Assembly (NCBI GenBank): GCA_016741995.1
Contig: JACVCO010000004.1
Coordinates: 124,001 to 188,000 of the forward strand
From: Hydrogenophaga sp.
GTDB taxonomy: Bacteria; Pseudomonadota; Gammaproteobacteria; Burkholderiales; Burkholderiaceae_C
DNA length: 64,000 bases
Direction: 5' to 3'
Part shown: piece by piece, positions 1 through 7,286 of the stretch
Position numbering within the stretch: the first letter of the stretch is position 1
Layout of the letters: each line of letters begins with the position of its first letter
Notes under the pieces: generated by a model
Told to the model about the DNA's origin: nothing
The model's database searches: none
What the model saw: the letters and a program-made list of their open reading frames with translations, nothing else
Translations under genes and position numbers: made by a program

Positions 1-331
1 GCCGGCAGTCGCGCCAGGCGAGCACCAGCTCGTGAAAGCTCAGTGGAGTGGAATCTGCGGACGAGCCGAACGCGGCCCTCGAACTTCTTGTCGTTGTTGT
101 TCTGGTTGCCGTTGTTGAAGTTCTGGTTCCAGGCGTTGTTCTCGGAGTACTGCGTGTGCTCGCGCTATCCACGTCGCCCTGCCGGAGGCCTTGGCCGACC
201 AGCTGGGGGACTGCACCGGACCGCACCCGCCCGCTGGCGGGGGTCTCCGTGGTGTGCATGGCCGTGGCCTTGTGGGCCAGGGGCGCGACCAGATTCACAT
301 TGCGCACGGGCATGGGGGCCTTGACCGTCAT
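1..331 (-). CDS. DGR reverse transcriptase, N-terminal part (runs off the left edge); open frame passes through the template repeat
   Basis: Minus-strand frame open from an ATG at 331-329 to base 1, with no stop in 110 codons. The last residues in the window (about SFHELVLAWRDCR, encoded below base 43) resemble the N-terminus of DGR reverse transcriptases (F-x2-L-x2-A-x2-x-C-R), the enzymes that copy template RNA into mutagenised cDNA. The ATG overlaps the avd stop as ATGA, the same coupling used along this operon. The 105-bp template repeat (52-156) lies inside this frame, where its AAC runs are read one base off as Thr/Arg codons. I cannot tell whether translation begins at 331 or nearer the conserved part; the only start-like codon there is a CTG at 43-41. 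The catalytic YxDD motif is outside the window, so the call rests on a short match plus position after Avd and TR. Confidence 0.6.
   Translation of the reverse strand, partial: MTVKAPMPVRNVNLVAPLAHKATAMHTTETPASGRVRSGAVPQLVGQGLRQGDVDSASTRSTPRTTPGTRTSTTATRTTTTRSSRAAFGSSADSTPLSFHELVLAWRDCR
52..156 (-). repeat. DGR template repeat (TR)
   Basis: 105-bp non-mutated master copy of the three variable repeats at 729-833, 1276-1380 and 7326-7430. Read on the minus strand it contains ten AAC codons and otherwise matches the variable genes. Nearly every difference between TR and VRs falls on a TR adenine: VR1 14 of 14, VR2 12 of 13, VR3 15 of 17. This is the established signature of DGR mutagenic retrohoming. 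The GC-rich end (positions 57-84) is identical in TR, VR1 and VR2 and corresponds to the initiation-of-mutagenic-homology segment. The TR lies between avd and the reverse transcriptase, the order known from Bordetella phage BPP-1. Confidence 0.93.
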
Positions 332-690
332 GCTGCAGGCGCCTTCGACTGAGACGATTTCAACCACCCGCCACCCTGCTTGCCGATGCTGTCGAGCAGC
401 TGCACCGAGTCGGACCACAGCTTGGGTGAGACGGCCTTCATGTCGAAGCCCACGCGCAGCAGCACGGTCGCTGCGCGCTGGCGCGCGAGCAGATCCCGGA
501 TGTGGGCCGCGCGCTCGTGGCCGCGCGTGGCGTTGGCCATGGCCATGAGGCTGACCATCTCGGTGCAGTGGGCGGTGATCTTCTCGCCCAGGTGGCGCTT
601 GTGCGCCCTGGGCATCTGCGTCTGCACGTTGAAGGCCAGCTGCACGAGGTCGCAGCCACGCTTGTAGATCGGCAACTCGGTGTGGAGCAT
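328..690 (-). CDS. avd: Avd-like accessory variability determinant (four-helix-bundle protein)
   Basis: 120-residue, mostly helical, basic protein directly upstream of the template repeat. Its size, helical character and position match Avd, the small basic protein that forms a barrel-shaped pentamer, binds the DGR reverse transcriptase and TR RNA, and is needed for cDNA synthesis. Visible features are an N-terminal amphipathic helix (LPIYKRGCDLVQLAFNVQ), a basic RAHKRH turn and a C-terminal helix rich in Leu, Arg and Ser. Its stop overlaps an ATG as ATGA. There is no strong Shine-Dalgarno before its own ATG, so translation may depend on read-through from the gene upstream. Identity rests on context as much as on sequence. 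Confidence 0.75.
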   Translation of the reverse strand: MLHTELPIYKRGCDLVQLAFNVQTQMPRAHKRHLGEKITAHCTEMVSLMAMANATRGHERAAHIRDLLARQRAATVLLRVGFDMKAVSPKLWSDSVQLLDSIGKQGGGWLKSSQSKAPAA

Positions 691-718
691 CGGGGTGGTG
701 GCTTAAAGGATCAAAGGA

Positions 719-1225
719 TCAAAGCGGCAATCTGCGGACGAGCCGAACGCGGCCCTCGAACTCCTTGCCGTCGCTGAGCTGGTCGCCGTAGCCGAAGCCC
801 TGGCTCCAGGCGTGGTTCTCGGAGTACTGCGTGCTGGTCCAGTGCCACTTGCTGGTGTCGAAGTGCTCGCGCACGTGGGCGTACATCAGGGCCGACTCGA
901 AGCGCGTGGGCATGCGCGCGCCATCGGTGCGGCCCTCGCTGAGCTTCATGGCGCTGTCCCAGTCCAGGGCGCCCGGCTGCTCGGCCAGCAGCACCAGGTG
1001 CGCATCGGGCGCACCGGCTTCGCCGCGCGAGATGCCGGCGTAGACGCTGTTCTCGATGCCGGGCCAGGGTGCGCCGATCGCAGGGATGGCGGCGGGCGCC
1101 GCGGGCGCGGTGGATACCGGTTCGTCGGCGACGAAGCGTGGATCCAGTGATCGGTAGAGCGCGGCCATGATGGCCTGCGAACGGGGTGTGAGCTGCAGCT
1201 CAACGTCAACGGTGATGGCGGACAT
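719..1225 (-). CDS. DGR target protein 1 (C-type lectin / DUF1566-like variable protein)
   Basis: 168-residue protein ending in a C-type-lectin-like module (W-x-W-T-S-T-Q-Y-S-E-N-x-A-W ... F-E-G-R-V-R-L-V-R). This module is the DUF1566/FGE-type fold used by many DGR targets to display variable residues. The last ~35 residues are encoded by VR1 (729-833). Nine of the ten TR Asn codons are changed here, to His, Ser, Gly, Gly, Tyr, Asp, Leu, Ser and Asp. The start at 1225 is preferred over an upstream ATG because AGGAGG (plus 1233-1238) precedes it at good spacing. There is no signal peptide or membrane segment. The N-terminus has an Ala/Pro-rich linker at about residues 40-55. It follows target 2 directly and precedes avd. 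Its ligand is unknown. Confidence 0.88.
   Translation of the reverse strand: MSAITVDVELQLTPRSQAIMAALYRSLDPRFVADEPVSTAPAAPAAIPAIGAPWPGIENSVYAGISRGEAGAPDAHLVLLAEQPGALDWDSAMKLSEGRTDGARMPTRFESALMYAHVREHFDTSKWHWTSTQYSENHAWSQGFGYGDQLSDGKEFEGRVRLVRRLPL
729..833 (-). repeat. DGR variable repeat VR1 (in target protein 1)
   Basis: 105 bp aligned without gaps to TR 52-156. There are 14 differences, all at TR adenines: AAC becomes CAC, AGC, GGC, TAC, GAC or CTC, GAC becomes GGC, and AAG becomes GAG. The 3' segment is identical to the TR. Confidence 0.93.
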
Positions 1226-1259
1226 GTGCGTGCCTCCTGCGTTCAAGGGATTGAAGGAT

Positions 1260-1856
1260 TCAAGGATTGAGGTGAATCAAGCGGACGAGCCGAACGCGGC
1301 CCTCGAACTTCTTGTCGTCGTCGAGCTGGTAGCCGTAGTAGGAGAGCTGGCCCCAGGCGTAGTTCTCGGAGTACTGCGTGGACGACCAGTACCAAGCCTC
1401 ATCGAAGGCTTGCGGGCTGCCCTCGCGGAAGGCCTCAACGCTGGTCTGCACCGGCAGCGCTTCGGCGTAGGGGTAACCCACCGGCACGCTGCTGGGGTTG
1501 TCGCCGTCGCGGAAGCCGCCGTAGGTCTTGTAGCCGGTCGGCTTGAGGTGGCGGTAGCCGAGTTCGAGCACGTCGCGAGCGGGGATGCACCAGTCGCGGT
1601 GGCCACCGATCTCGCGATCGAGCGCCCAGGCGGCGATGGGGCTGCCGGCCGCGGCCATGGCGCGCGTGTTGTCCATGCTGTGCCAGCAGTTCGTGCCGGG
1701 CACGAGCTGGTACTCGGGCAGCCACATGCCTTCGGTTTCGCCGTCGGCTTTGGGCGCCCACACGACTGCCAGGCGCTTGGCGCCGCCGTGGCTCACGATT
1801 TGGCCGCCGTAGAAGCCGCCCTCGAAGGGTTGGCCGATGTCAGGAAGAGTGATCAT
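1260..1856 (-). CDS. DGR target protein 2 (C-type lectin / DUF1566-like variable protein)
   Basis: 198-residue protein with a C-terminal lectin-like module carrying VR2. The module has W-Y-W-S-S-T-Q-Y-S-E-N-Y-A-W followed by K-K-F-E-G-R-V-R-L-V-R. The N-terminal two thirds also look like DUF1566/FGE proteins (GGFYGGQIVSHGG near residue 12; a WCIPARDVLELGYRHL segment in the middle). The ATG at 1856 overlaps the upstream stop as ATGA. A longer open frame extends to 2204 but only overlaps the next gene's coding sequence. No secretion signal is visible, so the protein either stays in the cell or is assembled into a particle. Confidence 0.88.
   Translation of the reverse strand: MITLPDIGQPFEGGFYGGQIVSHGGAKRLAVVWAPKADGETEGMWLPEYQLVPGTNCWHSMDNTRAMAAAGSPIAAWALDREIGGHRDWCIPARDVLELGYRHLKPTGYKTYGGFRDGDNPSSVPVGYPYAEALPVQTSVEAFREGSPQAFDEAWYWSSTQYSENYAWGQLSYYGYQLDDDKKFEGRVRLVRLIHLNP
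1276..1380 (-). repeat. DGR variable repeat VR2 (in target protein 2)
   Basis: Aligns to TR with identity beginning at 1281. There are 12 adenine substitutions (four AAC to TAC, two to GAC, two to CTC, one to GGC) and one non-adenine change (TTC to TCC, Phe to Ser). The first five bases at the low-coordinate end differ from TR, so the VR border is near 1281. Confidence 0.9.
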
Positions 1857-2299
1857 GGTTTCTCGGGTGATTGAGGGGTGGAAGGGTGGGCCTCGGTCCA
1901 TGGCCCGCTGATGGAGCCGTGTTCGGAGATGAGGAGCCCGTACGGCGCTGTGAAATCCGTTCCGCACTTCGAGCAGGGCCACCGCACCATCCCGGTCTCG
2001 TCGTGCCGTTTCAGATCGATGCCGCGGAAGTGGTGATCGCAGAGGCACGCTTGCAGCGCGGGCTTGGAGGGAAGCCACAACCACTTGTAGACGCCGATGG
2101 CGCTGGTGACCGAGAAAATCGCGTGCTGCGCGGCCAGGTACCACATGCCGTGCACGGCGCCGAAGAAGATCCAGCCGCCGTTGCTCATGAGCCAGAGAAC
2201 CCACGCCCAGCCGGCCCAGCGCGACTGGAAGGCCAGCAGCAGGGCGCCGGTGATGCCCAGCGCGCCGGAGGCCAGTTCAAGGAAGTGCTGCGGGGTCAT
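1853..2299 (-). CDS. Small membrane protein with C-terminal cysteine cluster
   Basis: 148 residues. Three hydrophobic stretches lie at about residues 8-24, 30-50 and 54-72, with many Trp/Gly residues. The pattern loosely recalls half of a PnuC-type nicotinamide riboside transporter. A soluble tail with Cys/His pairs follows (CLCDHHF, then CSKCGTDF), perhaps a zinc ribbon. It is joined by ATGA overlaps to the gene before it and to DGR target 2 after it, so it is translated with the variable protein. No function is recognised. Confidence 0.7.
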   Translation of the reverse strand: MTPQHFLELASGALGITGALLLAFQSRWAGWAWVLWLMSNGGWIFFGAVHGMWYLAAQHAIFSVTSAIGVYKWLWLPSKPALQACLCDHHFRGIDLKRHDETGMVRWPCSKCGTDFTAPYGLLISEHGSISGPWTEAHPSTPQSPEKP

Positions 2300-2790
2300 A
2301 GGCTCATGACACCCACGTCGTGCGGCCGGCCCTTGCCGGCGAGGATGTCGCGGATCCGGCGCTCGGTCAGCGCGTGTGCCTGCAGCGCCTGGCGGTGCGA
2401 GATCGCGTCCAGCACCTCGGCGTAGTCCGCCAGCACCGCTCGCACGGCCCGAATGCCTGGCGCGTCCAGGCGCAACGCCATGCCGCCGAGATGGCGCCGT
2501 CCCGCGGCAGCCAGTGCGGTCACTGCGTCTTGCAGCAGACCTTGTGGGTCCTCGGCAAGTTGCATGGTGCACACCAGCGTCTCCATCAGGTTCACGGCGT
2601 CGCTGCACACGCGCCAGTCGTCGAGCGATGGCTGCGGGTCGCGCTCCAGCGCCGCCAGACCTTCCCACATGCGCGTGAGCTGGTGCCGCCGGCTCTCCGC
2701 TGGCATGGGCTCGCTGTCGCTGGCCATGAGCACGTCCAGCAGGCGGTAGGTCTGGGCGGGCGCGGTGCGCCTGGTGCGGCGGCGCTTCAT
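2296..2790 (-). CDS. Hypothetical prophage protein
   Basis: 164 residues, helical, with a basic N-terminus (MKRRRTRRT). There are no membrane segments or recognisable motifs. It is coupled by ATGA overlaps on both sides in the leftward operon. The dispersed Arg and Leu/Ala helices could suit nucleic-acid binding, but nothing specific supports this. Confidence 0.65.
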   Translation of the reverse strand: MKRRRTRRTAPAQTYRLLDVLMASDSEPMPAESRRHQLTRMWEGLAALERDPQPSLDDWRVCSDAVNLMETLVCTMQLAEDPQGLLQDAVTALAAAGRRHLGGMALRLDAPGIRAVRAVLADYAEVLDAISHRQALQAHALTERRIRDILAGKGRPHDVGVMSL

Positions 2791-3299
2791 TGGACCGTGG
2801 CCGGGTCGGCGCGCTGGAGCCACCCGTCTCGGCTGTCGCCGAGCCGGGCATCGAGTTGCGCCTCGGTCTCTGGCCAGACGTGCATGTCGTGTACCAGGCG
2901 TGTGTAGACGCCATGCCAGAAGAGTCGGATTCGCGGGTCTGGGTGCTTGTAGCCCACGATCTCCACTGCGTGCATGAAGTGCAGCTGGAAGTGGTGCGGG
3001 ATCGCGTCCAGATCGCGCAGGTACTGATGCACGTGCGCCTGCATGCGCTCTTCCCACGGCTCCAGCTCATCGTCTCCGCCGAGCGAGGGGCCGGTGAACG
3101 ATCCGCCATTGGGCTCGATCGGGTCGGGCAGCACGCGCCCATCCATGGCCGACAGCAGCACGCAGCGGCGATACCAACGCAGCAGCATCTTGATGGCGCC
3201 GTATTTCGGGAGGCCGTCGGGCCCACGGATCGCGGTGAGCAGCACGGTCTGCTGCATGAGAGGGATTCGGCCCACCCAGGCCTGCAGCACTGTGCTCAT
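2787..3299 (-). CDS. Hypothetical prophage protein
   Basis: 170 residues. A longer frame reaches 3521, but the ATG at 3299 overlaps the end of the ParB-like gene (ATGA) and is preferred. The sequence has an acidic, Gly-rich middle (GPSLGGDDELEPWEE) and a His/Trp-rich C-terminal half. No family is recognised and there is no signal peptide or membrane segment. Confidence 0.65.
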   Translation of the reverse strand: MSTVLQAWVGRIPLMQQTVLLTAIRGPDGLPKYGAIKMLLRWYRRCVLLSAMDGRVLPDPIEPNGGSFTGPSLGGDDELEPWEERMQAHVHQYLRDLDAIPHHFQLHFMHAVEIVGYKHPDPRIRLFWHGVYTRLVHDMHVWPETEAQLDARLGDSRDGWLQRADPATVQ

Positions 3300-5239
3300 G
3301 CTACGTCCCCGATGGTCGATTCGTTGCCGGTGTCCCGGGCGAGGTCCTCGGCCACTTTGTCGCGCACGGCAAGCAGGTCGATCCCATAGGTGCTCAAAAC
3401 CGCCGTTGCGTCCTCGATGTGTGGGTAGGTGGTCAAGACCAACTCCAGCGAGGCCATGGCAATCAGCTGACCCAGTGCATCGGCGTCCATCGCCATGACC
3501 TTGTCGCGGGCCACGACCCAAACGTCCGGCGCGTCCCTGAACTCCTCTGTCCAGCCCATGTAGCCCTCAAGGCGCGGCAGCTCTTCGGACTCCAAGGGGT
3601 CCGCAAGCAAGGCGAGAGCGGTGCGGCGCAGCTCGTCCTCGTTGCGCTGGCCGGTGCGGATCAGGTCGAAAGCCGTGAAGAGCGCCGCGGTGCGCACGCC
3701 GCCTTCGCGCCAGGCCTTCTCCTCGGGCGGACACGTGTCCACCGCATGTGGCGGGCGGGCGGACTTGTCGGCGGGATGCTCTTCGTCATCGGGCGGCAGG
3801 AGCTTGTCCGCCAGCGAGTCCGGGATCACGTGCACGGCCTCGCAGGTGTAAGGGTCGATCAGCACGACGGGCTTGGGCGCCTTGCGGCCCATGCCTCGCA
3901 GTGCGTCGGCGAAGGTCTCCTCGCGCTCCTTCCCGTCATCACCGGTCACCACACGCGCAACATCGTCCACGCGCGTGTAGCCCGTGAGCAATTTGCTGTG
4001 CGGCGAGGGGCGTGCTGCGCTGGCCTCCTCCTCGCTGAGCACCTTCAGCCCCTCGGCTTTGGCCTTGCTGCGCACCACCGCCACGTGGGCCGCCTTCTTG
4101 GCGGCGAAGCAGCCCTCGTCGGTGCAGCTGTCCGTGGCGTGCTCGGCGTCTCCGAACAGGTCCTGCGCGGTGCTGGTGCGCTTGGGGCATCCGCTGCAGG
4201 CACCGGCCTCCGGCACCAGGCTGGCGTCCTCGATGTCGAACACCGCCTGGGCCAGTACCGTGTTGAAGCGCGTGTACAGTGCCTTGGCGATGTCCCGAAA
4301 CGGCGCGGGCTCCGCGTCCGCGCCCTTGCGCGCCACCGCCTGGCTTTTGATGTAGTCCACCACGGCGGCCTGGCGATCGGCCGGGTAGCGCGCCACCAGC
4401 AAGCCGGTGCTGCGGCCCAGGTGACCCTCGTACATCGCCTCGCGGCTCTCAGGCGTCAGGTCGAGCAGCTTCATGGTCTTTCGCACGTAGCTGGCGCCCT
4501 TGCCGCGGCCAATGCGGTCGGCGATCTGATCGACCGTGTAGCCGAGTCGCTCGCGCAGCAATGCGAAGCCCTCGGCCTCCTCCATCGGGTCGAGATCCTC
4601 GCGCTCGATGTTCTCGACGAGCTGGATCTCCAGCACCGCGGCGTCGTCCAGGTGGCGCACGAGCATGGGCATCACCATCAGCTCGGCCACCTGTGCCGCC
4701 CGCCAACGCCGCTCTCCCGCGATGATCTCGTAGGCGGGTCTCGGGTCCAGGTGGCTGGTCTCTGCGATGCGTGACGCCGGAAGCGGGCGGACGAGAATGG
4801 GCTGGGCGATGCCCTGTGCCCGAATGCTGGCAGCCAGGGCGTTGATGCTGTCCATGTCGAGCCCGCGCCGACGCCGAGGGTTGGTCGGACTGTTGATGGC
4901 CTGCAGCGGCCCGACCTCCACCAGTTCGGTGTGGTGCGCGCTCGCCGCGACCTGGGCCGGCGCCGGATCGGCCGCCGCCTGGCCGGCTTCCGGCTTCGCG
5001 ATCAGTTCCAGATCGTTGAGGTCGAAGACCTTGGTCTTCTTTCCGCCGATGGAAACGGTGTAGGCCCCGAGCGGGGTTTGCGCGGTAATCTCGCCGTACT
5101 TGCCAGCCCACATGTGCGGGCTGCCGCTCATCGCATCGGTGGCCTCCAGGCTGATGCGCACCTGCCGGCCGATCAGTGTTTCTGTGTCAGCGGCCGCAGA
5201 GGTGGCGCTCGCGTCCAGGTTGTTCTCGTCGTCAGACAT
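3296..5239 (-). CDS. ParB/Spo0J-family DNA-binding protein with N-terminal extension
   Basis: 647 residues. The N-terminus has a small beta-rich KOW/SH3-like segment (about residues 25-80, VRISLEATDAMSG ... GKYGEITAQ). The ParB core follows, with the NPRRRR start, the GERRWRAA nucleotide-binding box near residue 160, and QLVENIERED in the next box. A helix-turn-helix follows (YTVDQIADRIGRGKGASYVRKTM). A zinc-like Cys set is then visible (CSGCPKR ... CTDEGCF), typical of plasmid- and phage-borne ParB relatives. The long C-terminus is unassigned. No ParA is nearby, so a role in DNA binding, nicking or transcription is as likely as partition. It lies in the same operon as the DGR, coupled by overlaps. 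The start is the ATG at 5239; an upstream frame adds 24 residues. Confidence 0.85.
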   Translation of the reverse strand: MSDDENNLDASATSAAADTETLIGRQVRISLEATDAMSGSPHMWAGKYGEITAQTPLGAYTVSIGGKKTKVFDLNDLELIAKPEAGQAAADPAPAQVAASAHHTELVEVGPLQAINSPTNPRRRRGLDMDSINALAASIRAQGIAQPILVRPLPASRIAETSHLDPRPAYEIIAGERRWRAAQVAELMVMPMLVRHLDDAAVLEIQLVENIEREDLDPMEEAEGFALLRERLGYTVDQIADRIGRGKGASYVRKTMKLLDLTPESREAMYEGHLGRSTGLLVARYPADRQAAVVDYIKSQAVARKGADAEPAPFRDIAKALYTRFNTVLAQAVFDIEDASLVPEAGACSGCPKRTSTAQDLFGDAEHATDSCTDEGCFAAKKAAHVAVVRSKAKAEGLKVLSEEEASAARPSPHSKLLTGYTRVDDVARVVTGDDGKEREETFADALRGMGRKAPKPVVLIDPYTCEAVHVIPDSLADKLLPPDDEEHPADKSARPPHAVDTCPPEEKAWREGGVRTAALFTAFDLIRTGQRNEDELRRTALALLADPLESEELPRLEGYMGWTEEFRDAPDVWVVARDKVMAMDADALGQLIAMASLELVLTTYPHIEDATAVLSTYGIDLLAVRDKVAEDLARDTGNESTIGDVA

Positions 5240-5660
5240 GGGTGATCTCTCCGGTGGTCGAGTGGGTGATGGGGGTGATGCGGCCGTCAGGCCAGTGCAG
5301 GCGATCGGCAACGCGGCTGGGCAGGCCGTATGCGTCCATCGCTCCGGGGCGCGAGCTGGGGACGAACAGCTCGGCGCCGAGGTAGTTGTTGGAGAGCCGG
5401 GCCGCCTTGAGTCGGTCCGCGTCCGAGCGCTGACGACGTAGTGCCTCGCCGCTGAGCTTGTTGCGCCCGCGCGGGGTGATGGAGTAGCGGATCTCTTTGG
5501 TGGTGTGGTCTGCGCTGATGTGACCCATCACGCGCAGGTTGCCGAGCGTGCTGACCGGCAGATCGCCAACGGCAGCCACGACCTCTGCGCGCGTGCACGC
5601 GCCATGGAAGCTCAGGTGACGCAGCACGTCGACCGTGATTTGTGCGAGGACGCCTCTCAT
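5232..5660 (-). CDS. Winged-helix-like hypothetical protein
   Basis: 142 residues. The first ~75 read as a helix-turn-helix with a wing (LRHLSFHGACTRAEVVAAV, then RYSITPRGRNKL). This suggests a DNA-binding regulator of the PadR/MarR shape. It overlaps the ParB-like gene by 8 bp and the gene before it by 4 bp. Target sites are unknown. Confidence 0.65.
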   Translation of the reverse strand: MRGVLAQITVDVLRHLSFHGACTRAEVVAAVGDLPVSTLGNLRVMGHISADHTTKEIRYSITPRGRNKLSGEALRRQRSDADRLKAARLSNNYLGAELFVPSSRPGAMDAYGLPSRVADRLHWPDGRITPITHSTTGEITHV

Positions 5661-5992
5661 GCGTGCGCGGCCTCTTTGCGGGGATGCAAGCCGGTGACGG
5701 CCGCGAGGAAAGCGGCGTCGCTCTTGAATGCCTTGCGCGCGAGAAAGAAGATCACGGCTGGCCTGTCGAGCGGCGCGGCTTTGCAGAACTCCTCCTCCAG
5801 CCCCGGGATGAGTCGACGAAGGTCCACGCGAAGCACCTCGCCCTGGTGATGGACGTGGCGCTGCAGGGGGTCGTTGGTGGCCTGCTTGAGCCACAGGCGA
5901 GAGCCGTCGTGGAAGCACATCTCCAGCTTGGGCATCTGGAGCGTGGGGAAGGCCACTTCGGGCGTGGCCGAGGATGGGCGTAGCGAGACCAT
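5657..5992 (-). CDS. Hypothetical prophage protein
   Basis: 111 residues, soluble, with a central basic stretch and no recognised motif. ATGA overlap with the winged-helix gene supports it as a real member of the leftward operon. It is separated from the next upstream gene by 33 bp. Confidence 0.6.
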   Translation of the reverse strand: MVSLRPSSATPEVAFPTLQMPKLEMCFHDGSRLWLKQATNDPLQRHVHHQGEVLRVDLRRLIPGLEEEFCKAAPLDRPAVIFFLARKAFKSDAAFLAAVTGLHPRKEAAHA

Positions 5993-6025
5993 GTCGTTCC
6001 TTTGAACAGGGCTGCGAGGGAGGGG

Positions 6026-6313
6026 TCAGTCGTCGTCGCGGTCGCCGGCGGCGGCCCGCTTGCGGTCGATCCAGCCTGCGGCTGGTGTGCGAAACGCTGC
6101 AGCTGGTGCAGCGCAACGGGGCGTTGGCGCCGGTGTAGGCTTGCGTTGTTTGCTCGCGCTTCGCGCCAGCGTGCGCGCGTATCCGCGGATAAGGTGCGCG
6201 CGGGCCGGGTCTTTCATGGTCTCGGCCAAAGTGCCCGGCCATGCAGGGTGACGCAGAGCGCGCCACGCGGCCTCAAGGTGGTCCGACTCGGAATCGGCCG
6301 GGTTCGCGCCCAT
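6026..6313 (-). CDS. Small hypothetical protein
   Basis: 95 residues. The N-terminus is acidic (NPADSESDHLEAAW), the middle is basic and Pro/Arg-rich, and the tail is acidic (DRDDD). No recognised domain. Operon position and strand agree with its neighbours; coding status is moderately sure. Confidence 0.5.
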   Translation of the reverse strand: MGANPADSESDHLEAAWRALRHPAWPGTLAETMKDPARAHLIRGYARTLARSASKQRKPTPAPTPRCAAPAAAFRTPAAGWIDRKRAAAGDRDDD

Positions 6314-6317
6314 GGCA

Positions 6318-6527
6318 TCAGCTCACCCACCGCCGCCACAGGTGCACGGCAAGCATCAGGCAGCCGCCGAGCACTACCACCAGGTAGATCACCCAGAAGG
6401 CCACGGTTTCTGGCGGAAGCGGTTTGATGCGCCCGTCTGACGGAGCATCAGCATGGCCTTCGTTCGCGGCTCGGCGTTGCGCGGCCAGGTGCTCTACGTC
6501 AACGCGATGCAGGTTGGTCGGCTCCAT
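6318..6527 (-). CDS. Small single-pass membrane protein
   Basis: 69 residues from the ATG at 6527, chosen over one 39 bp upstream because it shares a base with the preceding stop (TGATG). One C-terminal transmembrane helix (VAFWVIYLVVVLGGCLMLAV) is followed by a short Arg/Trp tail. The N-terminal ~45 residues are hydrophilic. No family is recognised; small membrane proteins in early phage operons often act on the host envelope, but nothing here proves that. Confidence 0.55.
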   Translation of the reverse strand: MEPTNLHRVDVEHLAAQRRAANEGHADAPSDGRIKPLPPETVAFWVIYLVVVLGGCLMLAVHLWRRWVS

Positions 6528-6769
6528 CAGCAGAGCCTCCACAGCGGTGCGAGGGCACGGCGCCAAGCCGCCGCGGCATGCGCGGTGCGATCGTCGAGCA
6601 GCGCGGTTTGCAGCCTGTCGGCTTCCTTACCCAGCTCGCGCGGCGCGGGCTTGATGTGGCAGCGGCCGATGACCACCTTGCCCGTGTCGACGCAGGTCCG
6701 GCCGGCAACTGGCACCTCGTCCCAGATCCGCCTCGCGCTGGCGGTGCCCTCGGATTCGCCCGCGCTCAT
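6527..6769 (-). CDS. Small hypothetical protein
   Basis: 80 residues, soluble, with a beta-rich centre (VPVAGRTCVDTGKVVIGRCHI) and a helical C-terminus. Overlapping start/stop with both neighbours supports translation. Function not recognised. Confidence 0.5.
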   Translation of the reverse strand: MSAGESEGTASARRIWDEVPVAGRTCVDTGKVVIGRCHIKPAPRELGKEADRLQTALLDDRTAHAAAAWRRALAPLWRLC

Positions 6770-6984
6770 GGCAGGAACTCCGCACGGAGCGTCGAGCGCG
6801 GCGACAGCTTGCTGAGCACCGAAATGGCCTCGGTCTCCGTGATGCCCCAGTCGGGCTCGGTGAGCGCAAAGCCATCGTCCTGGCCAAACTGCTCACGCAG
6901 GGCCTTGCGAGCATCGCGGTCGTTGAGTTCGGTGGCCTCAATGGCCTGTGTAGCGGTGCTGCGGTTCCAGGGGAAGATGCTCAT
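6766..6984 (-). CDS. Small acidic hypothetical protein
   Basis: 72 residues from the ATG at 6984. Acidic, with a conserved-looking WGITETEAISVLSKLSP helix. Coupled by overlap to the 101-residue gene upstream. No function recognised. Confidence 0.5.
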   Translation of the reverse strand: MSIFPWNRSTATQAIEATELNDRDARKALREQFGQDDGFALTEPDWGITETEAISVLSKLSPRSTLRAEFLP

Positions 6985-7286
6985 TGCTGGGCCCCCTTGA
7001 GCACCGTGGTGCCGGGCCAGCAGAAGAGCAGCTGGCCGCGTTCGGCAACGACCTTCGTATCGTCTTCTGCGGCGCGGCGGAACAAGACGATCGCGCTGCG
7101 CACTGCCTTGCAATAGGGGGTGCCATCCTTGATCTGGCAGAACTTGTCGAAGAGGACCTCGCGGTGGCGGTCGCTTTCGAGTGCTCCTGAGAGGAATCCG
7201 AGGTAGCCGTACACCGGGTGGCTCTCGGTGTCGTCGATAGGCGCTGTCAACGCCTCGATGGTGGTGGTGATGACGCCGCCCTTCAT
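6981..7286 (-). CDS. Hypothetical prophage protein
   Basis: 101 residues, mixed alpha/beta, two cysteines (FCQIKDGTPYC). ATGA overlap with DGR target 3 upstream and with the small acidic gene downstream. Not recognised. Confidence 0.55.
   Translation of the reverse strand: MKGGVITTTIEALTAPIDDTESHPVYGYLGFLSGALESDRHREVLFDKFCQIKDGTPYCKAVRSAIVLFRRAAEDDTKVVAERGQLLFCWPGTTVLKGAQQ

Noticed and set aside
48-548. Plus-strand frame across the template repeat
   Set aside because: Antisense to avd and the TR; Arg/Ala-rich, no family and the DGR explains the region.
719-1380. VRs as simple gene duplications or recombination hot spots
   Set aside because: Random divergence would hit all bases; 41 of 44 changes at template adenines, with an unmutated copy beside avd and RT, requires DGR mutagenesis.
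1260-2204. Longer form of DGR target 2 (314 residues)
   Set aside because: The extra 116 residues read the upstream membrane-protein gene in another frame; the ATGA-coupled start at 1856 fits the family.
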